Source: an uncultured Alphaproteobacteria bacterium
GTDB taxonomy: Bacteria; Pseudomonadota; Alphaproteobacteria; Rs-D84
Length of the DNA: 64,000 nucleotides
Direction: 5' to 3'
Assembly: GCA_944389525.1 (NCBI GenBank)
Contig: CALXMR010000004.1
Coordinates: 1 to 64,000, forward strand
The notes under the pieces: model-generated
Told to the model about the DNA's origin: nothing
Databases searched by the model: none
The model's input: the letters and a program-made list of their open reading frames with translations, nothing else
Program-made: the position numbers and the translations under genes
Shown here: positions 26,622 through 34,367 of the stretch, in pieces
Numbering within the stretch: the stretch's first letter is position 1
How the letters are laid out: each line of letters begins with the position of its first letter

Positions 26622-28082
26622 ATGAAAAAAATAAAAATTTTATTTGGTATATCGTTAATATGCGGGTGTATAACCGCCGCATATGGTGAGGTTAACGAAG
26701 ATTCTATGAACAAATTGAGGGCATGGGGTGGTGCCGAGATTCGCTATTGTTTTGGGTCCAGTATGGGTAATGCATCGATTGGTGTGTATAAAGACACTTG
26801 CAAGGGTGGGTATAATATAAACGACGTGTCACCATCGCAATGTTTTTTTGCTATGTCTCGACATGGTATGCATAATAAAGATAACAAGATGAGAGGTGGG
26901 TATGTAATTATGATGGTTGCGCGCGACATACGTGAAAATGGTGCGCGTTTTTGTGCAACAACCGTGTGGGGGGAATACCCGCGAAAAAACGGGGGTATGT
27001 TGCCAACAGAGATAAGATACTCCGATACTGGCCAGGGGGCTTATTGCATATGGTTATGCAAACCCGGGTATATGGGGGATGGTTGTACCCAACAGGTAAC
27101 AAGCGATTCATGCGATACGACAACAATACATCGTTCTGATTTTGATGGGTATACATATTCAAATAATTCTAACTTAGATACCGAGATACAAAAATTCCAT
27201 TGGAATGCGTATGATAATTGTGGTACTAAAGAGGGTAAAGAACATGATATGATTTTGGCAATTTCGGATTGGTTGCCCAGTGGCCATGGGGTCAAGGCGC
27301 GGCCCTTTATTCTATATGCGCGTCGTGAGGCACATAATAAAGCATATGGCGCAATAGAGGTTTTACCCGCGGGGTCAGAGACGATATTATGCAAGACAGG
27401 ATATGAACCGAATGCAGATGAAAGTGACTGTATAGAAAGAAATACCGCGGCGTGTGCATTGGAACATGTCTGTTCAGGGTGGTCAGATGACGAATTCGAT
27501 GCAGCAACCATGACTTTGCATTATAACGAAGACCAAAACTGTTATGAATATAGATGTCTGGACGGGAATGAGGCGTTTGTGACAGATCTACAACGGACGT
27601 GTTCGACATGTGTACTAAATGCCAGATGGGGGGTGTCGCCCGTTTATGGCACGTGTGTCGAGTGTGAACGTGGGCAAATATTTGATGAAAATGCGGTGGC
27701 AACTGGATACTGCAAGCCTGTGGCGGCGACATATACCAAGCAAGAATTACAATATGGAATAGGAAAAAACAAAGATTCAAGGTTGGAAGATCAGTGCTGG
27801 GTTAAGCCGGAACGGCAAGCTTATGCTGCCTGTGTTACTGGTGAAACAAGTCAGACGACAACAGATGATGGATCGCGCCCGTCGTTTGTACAGAGTACCA
27901 TAACACTGACAGGAACAGTAACAAATACAAACAGTGTGAATAACAACACAAATTCGGGTGGTGGTACCAGCACTAGTAGTACAGTAATTCCTGGTGGTGG
28001 GATGAATGTGATGGGGTATACCCCGGTCCAGTTAGAAGGGGGTGTGACATCCCCATCTGGGGGACCGGTCAGGTTGAATTAA
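26622..28082 (+). CDS. Secreted Cys-rich protein (486 aa), hypothetical
   Basis: The signal peptide (KKIKILFGISLICGCITAAYG) leads into an exported protein with many cysteines. These include CIWLCKPGYMGDGC, CKTGYEPNADESDC and CRCLDGNEAF-like elements that resemble small EGF-like or laminin-like knots. The last 80 residues form a Thr/Ser/Asn/Gly-rich tail (TNTNSVNNNTNSGGGTSTS). Starts two or three codons earlier are possible. It lies 17 bases after the 840-residue protein and ends at a strong terminator, closing the operon. Confidence 0.72.
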   Translation: MKKIKILFGISLICGCITAAYGEVNEDSMNKLRAWGGAEIRYCFGSSMGNASIGVYKDTCKGGYNINDVSPSQCFFAMSRHGMHNKDNKMRGGYVIMMVARDIRENGARFCATTVWGEYPRKNGGMLPTEIRYSDTGQGAYCIWLCKPGYMGDGCTQQVTSDSCDTTTIHRSDFDGYTYSNNSNLDTEIQKFHWNAYDNCGTKEGKEHDMILAISDWLPSGHGVKARPFILYARREAHNKAYGAIEVLPAGSETILCKTGYEPNADESDCIERNTAACALEHVCSGWSDDEFDAATMTLHYNEDQNCYEYRCLDGNEAFVTDLQRTCSTCVLNARWGVSPVYGTCVECERGQIFDENAVATGYCKPVAATYTKQELQYGIGKNKDSRLEDQCWVKPERQAYAACVTGETSQTTTDDGSRPSFVQSTITLTGTVTNTNSVNNNTNSGGGTSTSSTVIPGGGMNVMGYTPVQLEGGVTSPSGGPVRLN

Positions 28083-28083
28083 A

Positions 28084-28111
28084 AAAAACCGCGAATGTCG
28101 CGGTTTTTTTA
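28084..28111. terminator. Bidirectional terminator
   Basis: The stem AAAACCGCG/CGCGGTTTT separates the secreted-protein operon from the convergent HTH regulator gene. Confidence 0.85.
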
Positions 28112-28115
28112 TTTA

Positions 28116-28529
28116 TCAGGCTTCTATGCCGTTTAATGATTTAACCATTTTCATAACCATCTGGCGTTGATCATCAGGCAATTTCCAATACAATTTTATC
28201 AATTCCAGCGATTCATTTTTCGCCAACGGGTCATCAGGTTGTGGTTCTGATACCCGCATTATACGCCCCCGGCGCGTGGGTTCGGGCAGATTGCCTGGCA
28301 GACCCTGGAAAAAGAAAGATACAGGTGTGTCTAGCGCCATGCTGAGTTCAAACAGACGTGATGCAGATATGCGATTGCCTGCACTCTCGTATTTCTGTAT
28401 TTGTTGAAATGTAACGCCACAAATTTTAGCCAAATCTTTCTGGGACAGGCCCATCATCATGCGGCGCAGTTGTACGCGCTGGCCAATGTGTTCATCGACA
28501 GCCGTGGGGGCAAATGGTTTTCCACTCAT
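28116..28529 (-). CDS. XRE-family transcriptional regulator
   Basis: The 137-residue protein has a clear Cro/C1 HTH at about residues 16-70 (IGQRVQLRRMMMGLSQKDLA, then GVTFQQIQKYESAGNRIS). A C-terminal helical region follows. This architecture is common in alphaproteobacteria. The ATG before SGKPFAPTAV is used; a longer frame overlaps the promoter region. It is divergent from gpmI, and their promoters overlap, so it may regulate itself and gpmI. Confidence 0.85.
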   Translation of the reverse strand: MSGKPFAPTAVDEHIGQRVQLRRMMMGLSQKDLAKICGVTFQQIQKYESAGNRISASRLFELSMALDTPVSFFFQGLPGNLPEPTRRGRIMRVSEPQPDDPLAKNESLELIKLYWKLPDDQRQMVMKMVKSLNGIEA

Positions 28530-28577
28530 GTTATTTCTCGCTTTCTTTTTTAAGAAATACTTCCTAAATACAATCTT

Positions 28578-28606
28578 GTTATACAATTTTTCTTTTTGTT
28601 TTGCAA
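28578..28606 (-). promoter_or_regulatory. Promoter of the XRE regulator gene
   Basis: On the minus strand, TTGCAA and TATAAC are spaced by 17 bases. The -35 box overlaps the -35 box of the divergent gpmI promoter. Confidence 0.55.
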
Positions 28607-28624
28607 TCAAAAAACGGATATGAT
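28596..28624 (+). promoter_or_regulatory. Promoter of gpmI
   Basis: TTGTTT and TATGAT are spaced by 17 bases, about 45 bases upstream of the gpmI start. Confidence 0.55.
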
Positions 28625-28669
28625 AGATTTATCCCGAATATATGTGTTAAACGGAAAGGATATTTTGTT

Positions 28670-30142
28670 ATGATTAAACCAATTGTTTTGTGTATTATGG
28701 ATGGTGTTGGCATCAGTGATGTGCCCCAGCATAATGCGGTGGCGATGGCCAAAATGCCGTTCTTTGACAGTTTGTTAAATAAATACCCGCATTCAAAACT
28801 GGATGCCAGTGGCCCGGCCGTTGGATTGCCAGATGGCACCATGGGAAATTCAGAGGTTGGACACATTACCATTGGGTCTGGTCGGGTGGTAAACCAATTC
28901 TTGCGCCGTTTCCAGTTAGAAGATTGGAATAAAAATGCCCAGTTGCATAATTTTATCGAAACCGTTCGTGCACGTGGGGGAATCGTTCACTTGGCCGGGT
29001 TAATGTCTGATGGGCGGGTGCATTCAGATATTCGTGATATGATGGTTATCGCGCGCCATGTTTTGGATGCCGGGTTGCGCGTGTGTGTGCACTTTATTGC
29101 CGATGGTCGTGATACGCCGCCGCAATCAGCGCCAGAGTATATTGGTATAATCAAGACGGCATTGGCGCCCTATTTTGCCGATGGTCGTGCGTTTTGGGGT
29201 ACTATTTCTGGGCGGTATTACGCGATGGACAGAAATAAAAATATGGATCGTACTGAATTGGCATTTAATGCAATTGCGCGTGGCGTGTCAGAATATAATG
29301 CCCCCAGCATAGATGTGGCATTGTCTGATGCATATGCGCGCGCAGAAACAGATGAATTTATTCGCCCGACTGTGATTGATGGCGATGTACCAATAACGGA
29401 CAAGGACGGGTTCTTGTTCGGTAATTATCGCAGCGATCGTGCGCGTCAAATTGTTCGGGCAATTCTGTCAACGGGTGCGGTGATGTTGTGCTTTTCGCAA
29501 TATGGCGAAGGGTTGAACGAGTTATGCCCCGCCCTGTTGCCAGATGTGTCGGTGGAAAATACTCTGGGGGATGTGTTGGCCGCAAATGGCAAGTCACAAC
29601 TGCGAATCGCAGAAACAGAAAAATATAACCATGTGACATATTTCTTTGATGCGGAACGCAATGTGGATTTCCCGGGTGGTGAAAAAATTCTGGTCCCGTC
29701 ACCAGATGTCGCGACATTCGATATGAAACCAGAAATGTCGGCCCGTGAAATTACAGATGCGTTGTTGCCAAAATTGGCGCAATTTGATGTCGTTATTTTG
29801 AACTACGCCAATGGTGACATGGTGGGACATACCGGGAACGAGACCGCGGCCGTGCATGCAATGGAATTCTTGGATGCGCAATTGGCGCGATTGGTGCCGG
29901 CGGTGTTGGCGTTGAATGGTGTGGTTTTAATTACTGCTGATCATGGAAATGCAGAAAAAATGTGGGATGCGGAACATAATTTGCCGTGGACGGCACATAC
30001 AACGAATCCGGTAAACTTTATTGTTGTATCAAATGATTCGTATGCGGTGCGTGATGGCGGTCTGGCCGATATTGCGCCAACAATATTAAAACTGATGAAT
30101 CTGGCCCAGCCATCAGATATGACCGGGCACAGTTTGATATAA
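28670..30142 (+). CDS. gpmI: 2,3-bisphosphoglycerate-independent phosphoglycerate mutase
   Basis: The 490-residue alkaline-phosphatase-superfamily enzyme has the metal motif CIMDGVG at residues 8-14, the catalytic Ser61 in MGNSEVGH, and the substrate segment HFIADGRDTPP. The distal metal ligands lie in NYANGDMVGHTG and TADHGNAE. It interconverts 3- and 2-phosphoglycerate with two Mn2+ ions. A GGAAAGGA ribosome binding site precedes ATG. Confidence 0.95.
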   Translation: MIKPIVLCIMDGVGISDVPQHNAVAMAKMPFFDSLLNKYPHSKLDASGPAVGLPDGTMGNSEVGHITIGSGRVVNQFLRRFQLEDWNKNAQLHNFIETVRARGGIVHLAGLMSDGRVHSDIRDMMVIARHVLDAGLRVCVHFIADGRDTPPQSAPEYIGIIKTALAPYFADGRAFWGTISGRYYAMDRNKNMDRTELAFNAIARGVSEYNAPSIDVALSDAYARAETDEFIRPTVIDGDVPITDKDGFLFGNYRSDRARQIVRAILSTGAVMLCFSQYGEGLNELCPALLPDVSVENTLGDVLAANGKSQLRIAETEKYNHVTYFFDAERNVDFPGGEKILVPSPDVATFDMKPEMSAREITDALLPKLAQFDVVILNYANGDMVGHTGNETAAVHAMEFLDAQLARLVPAVLALNGVVLITADHGNAEKMWDAEHNLPWTAHTTNPVNFIVVSNDSYAVRDGGLADIAPTILKLMNLAQPSDMTGHSLI

Positions 30143-30143
30143 A

Positions 30144-30167
30144 AAATCCGCCATTGGCGGATTTATT
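30144..30167. terminator. Bidirectional terminator between gpmI and tadA
   Basis: The perfect stem AAATCCGCCA/TGGCGGATTT immediately follows the gpmI stop and overlaps the tadA stop. Confidence 0.85.
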
Positions 30168-30618
30168 TATCGTTTTTCTGGCGCCGGGCGCGAAAAAAAT
30201 CGCGTAACAGTGCGGCTGATTGATCGGCGAATTCAGGCATCTGGATTATGGTCGGACGCCACAGGTGACGGTCAGTTTCGTATATACGGGCATTATGCAG
30301 GATTCCACCACCCTTGGCGTCAACGGCGGCAAAGTATATATTACGAATTCGGGCCAGCGATATCGCCGTTGCACACATTGCACACGGTTCCAGCGTGACA
30401 TAAATGTCACAGTTATCCAGAAACTTTTGCCCCAATCTTTTGCATGCACGATTTATCGCAACGATTTCAGCGTGCAGTGTTGGATTCTGGCGCAGTTGTA
30501 CCATGTTTTCGCCGCGGGCAATAATCTGGTTATCACGAACAATAACCGCACCAATTGGAACATCATCGTGCGATTGGGCACGAATGGCTGAATTTAACGC
30601 TTGCGTCATGAATTGCAT
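30163..30618 (-). CDS. tadA: tRNA adenosine(34) deaminase
   Basis: The 151-residue deaminase has the zinc motif HAE at residues 49-51 and PCAMC at 78-82, with the catalytic Glu51. TadA converts A34 to inosine in tRNA-Arg(ACG). The start is uncertain: ATGs at 30618 and 30609 both lack a ribosome binding site, suggesting a leaderless message. The frame also stays open to 30645, across the start of the divergent rsmD gene. Confidence 0.9.
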   Translation of the reverse strand: MQFMTQALNSAIRAQSHDDVPIGAVIVRDNQIIARGENMVQLRQNPTLHAEIVAINRACKRLGQKFLDNCDIYVTLEPCAMCATAISLARIRNIYFAAVDAKGGGILHNARIYETDRHLWRPTIIQMPEFADQSAALLRDFFRARRQKNDK

Positions 30619-30635
30619 GTTATACACTGTATACC

Positions 30636-31199
30636 ATGAATTCAAAATTGCAAATTATTTCCGGACGTTTTCGTGGGCGCAAATTATATTTGCCGCCAAA
30701 CGCCCGGCCAACCCAAAATCGCGCGCGTGCGGCGTTGTTTAATATGCTGGCATCTGGGATTATTGATGTGGGCGCAGATATAATGGTGTGGGATGCCTGT
30801 GCCGGCAGTGGGGCGTTCGGTATTGAATGTCTGTCGCGATATCCGAATGCGCGGGCTGTATTTACTGATACGGATACAGAATCAATCAAAACGATGAAAC
30901 GCAATTTGGGCCTGTTGAACATAGGGGTGGTGGCGCGGGTTGAAAATGTTGACGCAATTGCCGCCGTGCCACAGTTCGGGCCAGATGCAGATTTAATATT
31001 TGTCGATGCCCCATATGATATGGCCAATATTGGCGCGGTGTTTGTTGATAAACTGACCCGTGTGGTGCGGGATGGCGCGATACTGGTTTGGGAACAAGAA
31101 GTGGGGCACCCTGCCCCTGTGACGGATGGATGGCGTATACTGCGGGACAAGGTGTATGGTCGCGCGCGTTTTTTAATCGCGGTGCGTGAAAAGAAATAA
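30636..31199 (+). CDS. rsmD: 16S rRNA m2G966 methyltransferase
   Basis: The 187-residue Rossmann methyltransferase has the RsmD pattern: IISGRFRGRKL near the N-terminus, RPTQNRARAALFN, the SAM motif WDACAGSGAFGIE, and DAPY at residues 124-127 as the catalytic (D/N)PPY-type motif. It modifies G966 of 16S rRNA. Its start lies only 18 bases from that of the divergent tadA. Confidence 0.92.
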   Translation: MNSKLQIISGRFRGRKLYLPPNARPTQNRARAALFNMLASGIIDVGADIMVWDACAGSGAFGIECLSRYPNARAVFTDTDTESIKTMKRNLGLLNIGVVARVENVDAIAAVPQFGPDADLIFVDAPYDMANIGAVFVDKLTRVVRDGAILVWEQEVGHPAPVTDGWRILRDKVYGRARFLIAVREKK

Positions 31200-31299
31200 A
31201 AACCTTGATTTTTCAATAATTTTGATAAATAATATGCGCCGCATGACACCCTTGGAGGTCATGCACCATAACAACACTATGAATCGTAAGGATTGAAAA

Positions 31300-31926
31300 A
31301 TGGCAATTAAATTAAAAGCACAAATTCGCGGACGTGTCGGCAAGGGGGCCGCGCGTGGCGTTCGTAAAAATAAAAATGTCCCCGCTGTTATTTACGGTGA
31401 AAAACAGGCACCTGTGGCGATTGAACTGAATGGTCGCGATTTTGATGCATTGTTGAAAACACCCAGTTTGCGGACAAAATTAATCGAAATCGATACGGAT
31501 AATGGTCACGAAGACGCAATGTTGATGGATATTCAATATCATCCGGTGTCTGATGCGGTTATCCATGCGGACTTTAAACGCATTGATGTTAAAAAACCGG
31601 TCGAAGTTAGCGTTCCAGTCGAAGTTATTAATGTCGATGTGTCCAAGGGTATTAAATTGGGCGGTGTGCTGAACTTTGCGGTGCGTAAAGTCGCGGTGCG
31701 CGGTCTGGTTCACGATATCCCAGAAAAAATTACAATTGACTTAGCAAACTTGACCATTGGTGATTCTGTGCACGGTTCTGACCTGGTATTACCAAAGGGT
31801 ATTGAATTGGGGCTGCACCAGGCGGAATTGGCGTTCGCGACAATTGGCGGTAAAATGCCAGATGATGCCGATGCAGGCAAGCCGGCGGCCGCAGCAACTG
31901 CGCCAGCGGCAGATGCGAAAAAATAA
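31300..31926 (+). CDS. rplY: 50S ribosomal protein L25/general stress protein Ctc
   Basis: The 208-residue long-form L25 has the N-terminal 5S rRNA-binding domain (GKGAARGVRKNKNVPAVIYG) and the C-terminal TL5/Ctc beta domain. It ends in an Ala/Pro-rich tail. The long form is typical of alphaproteobacteria. A GTAAGGA ribosome binding site precedes ATG. Confidence 0.93.
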   Translation: MAIKLKAQIRGRVGKGAARGVRKNKNVPAVIYGEKQAPVAIELNGRDFDALLKTPSLRTKLIEIDTDNGHEDAMLMDIQYHPVSDAVIHADFKRIDVKKPVEVSVPVEVINVDVSKGIKLGGVLNFAVRKVAVRGLVHDIPEKITIDLANLTIGDSVHGSDLVLPKGIELGLHQAELAFATIGGKMPDDADAGKPAAAATAPAADAKK

Positions 31927-31947
31927 TCTGGTTACAATTGGATTTTC

Positions 31948-31972
31948 CCGCCCCATTATGGGGCGGTTTTTT
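31948..31972 (+). terminator. Terminator after rplY
   Basis: The 8-bp stem CCGCCCCA/TGGGGCGG is followed by T6. Confidence 0.9.
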
Positions 31973-31993
31973 GTATTATTTTTTTCCTGTGGT

Positions 31994-32022
31994 CTTGAAA
32001 TGAATTTTGATGTTCACTATAT
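31994..32022 (+). promoter_or_regulatory. Heat-shock (RpoH-like) promoter of dnaK
   Basis: CTTGAA followed after 16 bases by ACTATAT matches the alphaproteobacterial RpoH consensus (CTTGA ... CyTATnT) in all but one -10 position. It lies about 45 bases upstream of the dnaK start. Regulation by RpoH is inferred. Confidence 0.5.
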
Positions 32023-32066
32023 GGTATTCAAGCAAAAATATGCAGTTCTAGCAAGGAGTGAAAAAA

Positions 32067-33962
32067 ATGGCAAAAGTGTTAGGTATTGATTTAGGTACAA
32101 CTAATTCCGCCATGGCGTTCATGGATGGAACAGAACCGAAAATCATCGAAAATTCAGAGGGACAGCGTACAACACCATCTGTGGTTGCGCTGACATCGGG
32201 GGGTGAACAATTGGTCGGCATTACGGCCAAAAACCAGGCGGTTACAAACCCAGAAAACACAATCTATGAAATCAAACGCTTGATGGGGTTGCGTTATGAC
32301 AGCCCGGCGGTCAAAGAAATTGCCGCGCGCGTTCCGTATAAAATTGTTGCCGGTGATAATGGCGATGCATGGGTTGAAATGGATGGCAAGAAATATGCCC
32401 CGTCACAGATATCTGCGATGATTTTGGCAAAATTAAAGAAAGATGCCGAAGCATACTTGGGCGAAACAGTAACAGATGCCGTTATTACTGTGCCGGCATA
32501 CTTTAATGATTCACAACGCCAGGCCACAAAAGACGCCGGCCGTATTGCGGGTTTAAATGTATTGCGTATTGTTAATGAACCAACGGCTGCCGCATTGGCA
32601 TATGGTTTGGACAAGGATAAAAATGGCACGATTGCGGTGTACGACCTGGGTGGTGGTACATTTGATATTTCCATACTGGAAATTATCGATGGCGTGTTCG
32701 AAGTAAAATCGACAAACGGTGATACCGCGTTGGGTGGATCTGACTTTGATGCGCGTATTTTGAAATACTTGATTGATGAATTCAAGGCCCAGACGGGTAT
32801 CGATCTGTCAAATGACAAGTTGGCGTTACAGCGTTTGAAAGAAGCCGCAGAAAAGGCAAAAATCGAATTGTCGTCAAAGACGACAACTGATATTAACCTG
32901 CCGTTCTTGACGGCGGATGCCACAGGACCAAAGCACTTTAATACAACATTGACGCGGGCCAAGTTGGAATCGCTGGTTGATGACCTGATTCAAAAGACAA
33001 TTGAACCGTGTCGCAAGGCATTAAAAGATGCGGGTCTGGACAAAGGTCAGATTAATGAAGTTATCTTGGTCGGTGGCCAAACGCGTATGCCAAAAGTTCA
33101 AGAAACAGTCAAAGAATTCTTTGGGCGCGAACCGCACAAGGGCGTTAACCCAGACGAAGTTGTTGCGTTGGGTGCGGCAATCCAGGGCGGTGTGTTAAAG
33201 GGCGATGTCAAAGATGTATTGCTGTTGGATGTTACGCCATTGTCGTTGGGTATCGAAACATTGGGTGGGGTGTTTACGCGTCTGATTGATCGTAATACAA
33301 CAATCCCGACAAAAAAGTCCCAGGTGTTCAGTACTGCTGAAGATAATCAGTCGGCCGTGACAATTCGGGTGTTCCAGGGTGAACGCGATATGGCGGCAGA
33401 TAACAAACTGTTGGGGCAATTTAATTTGGAAGGTATCGCACCTGCCCCGCGCGGCATGCCACAAATCGAAGTGTCTTTTGATATTGACGCCAATGGTATT
33501 GTGCATGTGTCGGCCAAGGACAAAGGCACCGGTAAAGAACAGGCGATTTCAATTAAATCGGATGGTGGTCTGTCCGAAGATGAAATCAAGCGTATGGTTG
33601 ACGAAGCCGCCGCAAATGCCGATGCAGACAAGAAAAAACGCGAACTGGCCGAGGCAAAAAATGCCGCAGAAACTGCCATATTCAGCATCGAAAAGTCGTT
33701 GAAAGAACACGGTGATAAAATCAGTGCTGATGAAAAGACCGCTATTGAAGATGCCAAGAAAGAATTGGCGGACGAACTGGCAAAATCTGATGCCACCGCA
33801 GATAGTTTAAAGGCAAAGACAGACGCATTGGCAGAAAAAGCCATGAAACTGGGCGAAGCGGTGTACAAGGCGGCCCAAGAATCGTCTGCGGCGGGGGAAA
33901 ACGCGGAAAGCAAGTCAAATGACGATGGTACGCGTGACGCAGATTTTTCTGAAAAGAAATAA
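32067..33962 (+). CDS. dnaK: Hsp70 chaperone DnaK
   Basis: The 631-residue chaperone opens with [13 protein letters not shown]. It has the Hsp70 signatures [14 protein letters not shown] and [14 protein letters not shown] and the linker [15 protein letters not shown] before the substrate-binding domain. A helical lid and a charged disordered tail complete it. A GCAAGGAG ribosome binding site precedes ATG by 8 bases. dnaJ does not follow; the next gene lies on the other strand, so the usual dnaKJ pair is split here. Confidence 0.97.
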   Translation: MAKVLGIDLGTTNSAMAFMDGTEPKIIENSEGQRTTPSVVALTSGGEQLVGITAKNQAVTNPENTIYEIKRLMGLRYDSPAVKEIAARVPYKIVAGDNGDAWVEMDGKKYAPSQISAMILAKLKKDAEAYLGETVTDAVITVPAYFNDSQRQATKDAGRIAGLNVLRIVNEPTAAALAYGLDKDKNGTIAVYDLGGGTFDISILEIIDGVFEVKSTNGDTALGGSDFDARILKYLIDEFKAQTGIDLSNDKLALQRLKEAAEKAKIELSSKTTTDINLPFLTADATGPKHFNTTLTRAKLESLVDDLIQKTIEPCRKALKDAGLDKGQINEVILVGGQTRMPKVQETVKEFFGREPHKGVNPDEVVALGAAIQGGVLKGDVKDVLLLDVTPLSLGIETLGGVFTRLIDRNTTIPTKKSQVFSTAEDNQSAVTIRVFQGERDMAADNKLLGQFNLEGIAPAPRGMPQIEVSFDIDANGIVHVSAKDKGTGKEQAISIKSDGGLSEDEIKRMVDEAAANADADKKKRELAEAKNAAETAIFSIEKSLKEHGDKISADEKTAIEDAKKELADELAKSDATADSLKAKTDALAEKAMKLGEAVYKAAQESSAAGENAESKSNDDGTRDADFSEKK

Positions 33963-33974
33963 TCGGCCGTGATA

Positions 33975-34004
33975 CAAAAAATGCCCCATCTGGGGCATTT
34001 TTTA
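33975..34004. terminator. Bidirectional terminator after dnaK
   Basis: The stem AAAAAATGCCCCA/TGGGGCATTTTTT can serve dnaK and the convergent small gene. Confidence 0.9.
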
Positions 34005-34009
34005 TTGTG

Positions 34010-34228
34010 TTATTGGCGGCGTTCGCCCTGGTGCCGGGCCGCGGACAGTGCCGTCCGCAACGACTGTTCAGCAATTTGACGCAATTTTTGTACGAATGTA
34101 CGCATGTTCATGGCATCGGCCACACTGTCAGCGAATATTTGCGATATGTATTCAATTTGGGTCGGTGCGATGACAAAAACTTCACTGGTTATATTTGATG
34201 GATTCAGTCGATACACTGGTTCGCGCAT
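34010..34228 (-). CDS. Small hypothetical protein (72 aa)
   Basis: The 72-residue product is mostly helical, with acidic and hydrophobic positions in the middle (IEYISQIFADSVADAMNM) and a basic C-terminus (SAARHQGERRQ). A seven-G ribosome binding site lies 9 bases before ATG, matching other genes here, and it ends at a strong terminator. These support a real gene between dnaK and secA. No family is recognised. Confidence 0.55.
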   Translation of the reverse strand: MREPVYRLNPSNITSEVFVIAPTQIEYISQIFADSVADAMNMRTFVQKLRQIAEQSLRTALSAARHQGERRQ

Positions 34229-34367
34229 GATATTTTTCCCCCCCGGGTTGTAAAATTTATTTATGATGAATACTTGTTTGTTCCTTTGTTTGCATTATAT
34301 CATAAAGTATCTTGACCGCAAGGCGCAAAATTGCTATACCAACAGGGAAAAAGACAAGGAAAATAGT

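Noticed and set aside
32294-32962. Antisense frame inside dnaK
   Set aside because: Shadow of the conserved Hsp70 ATPase domain.
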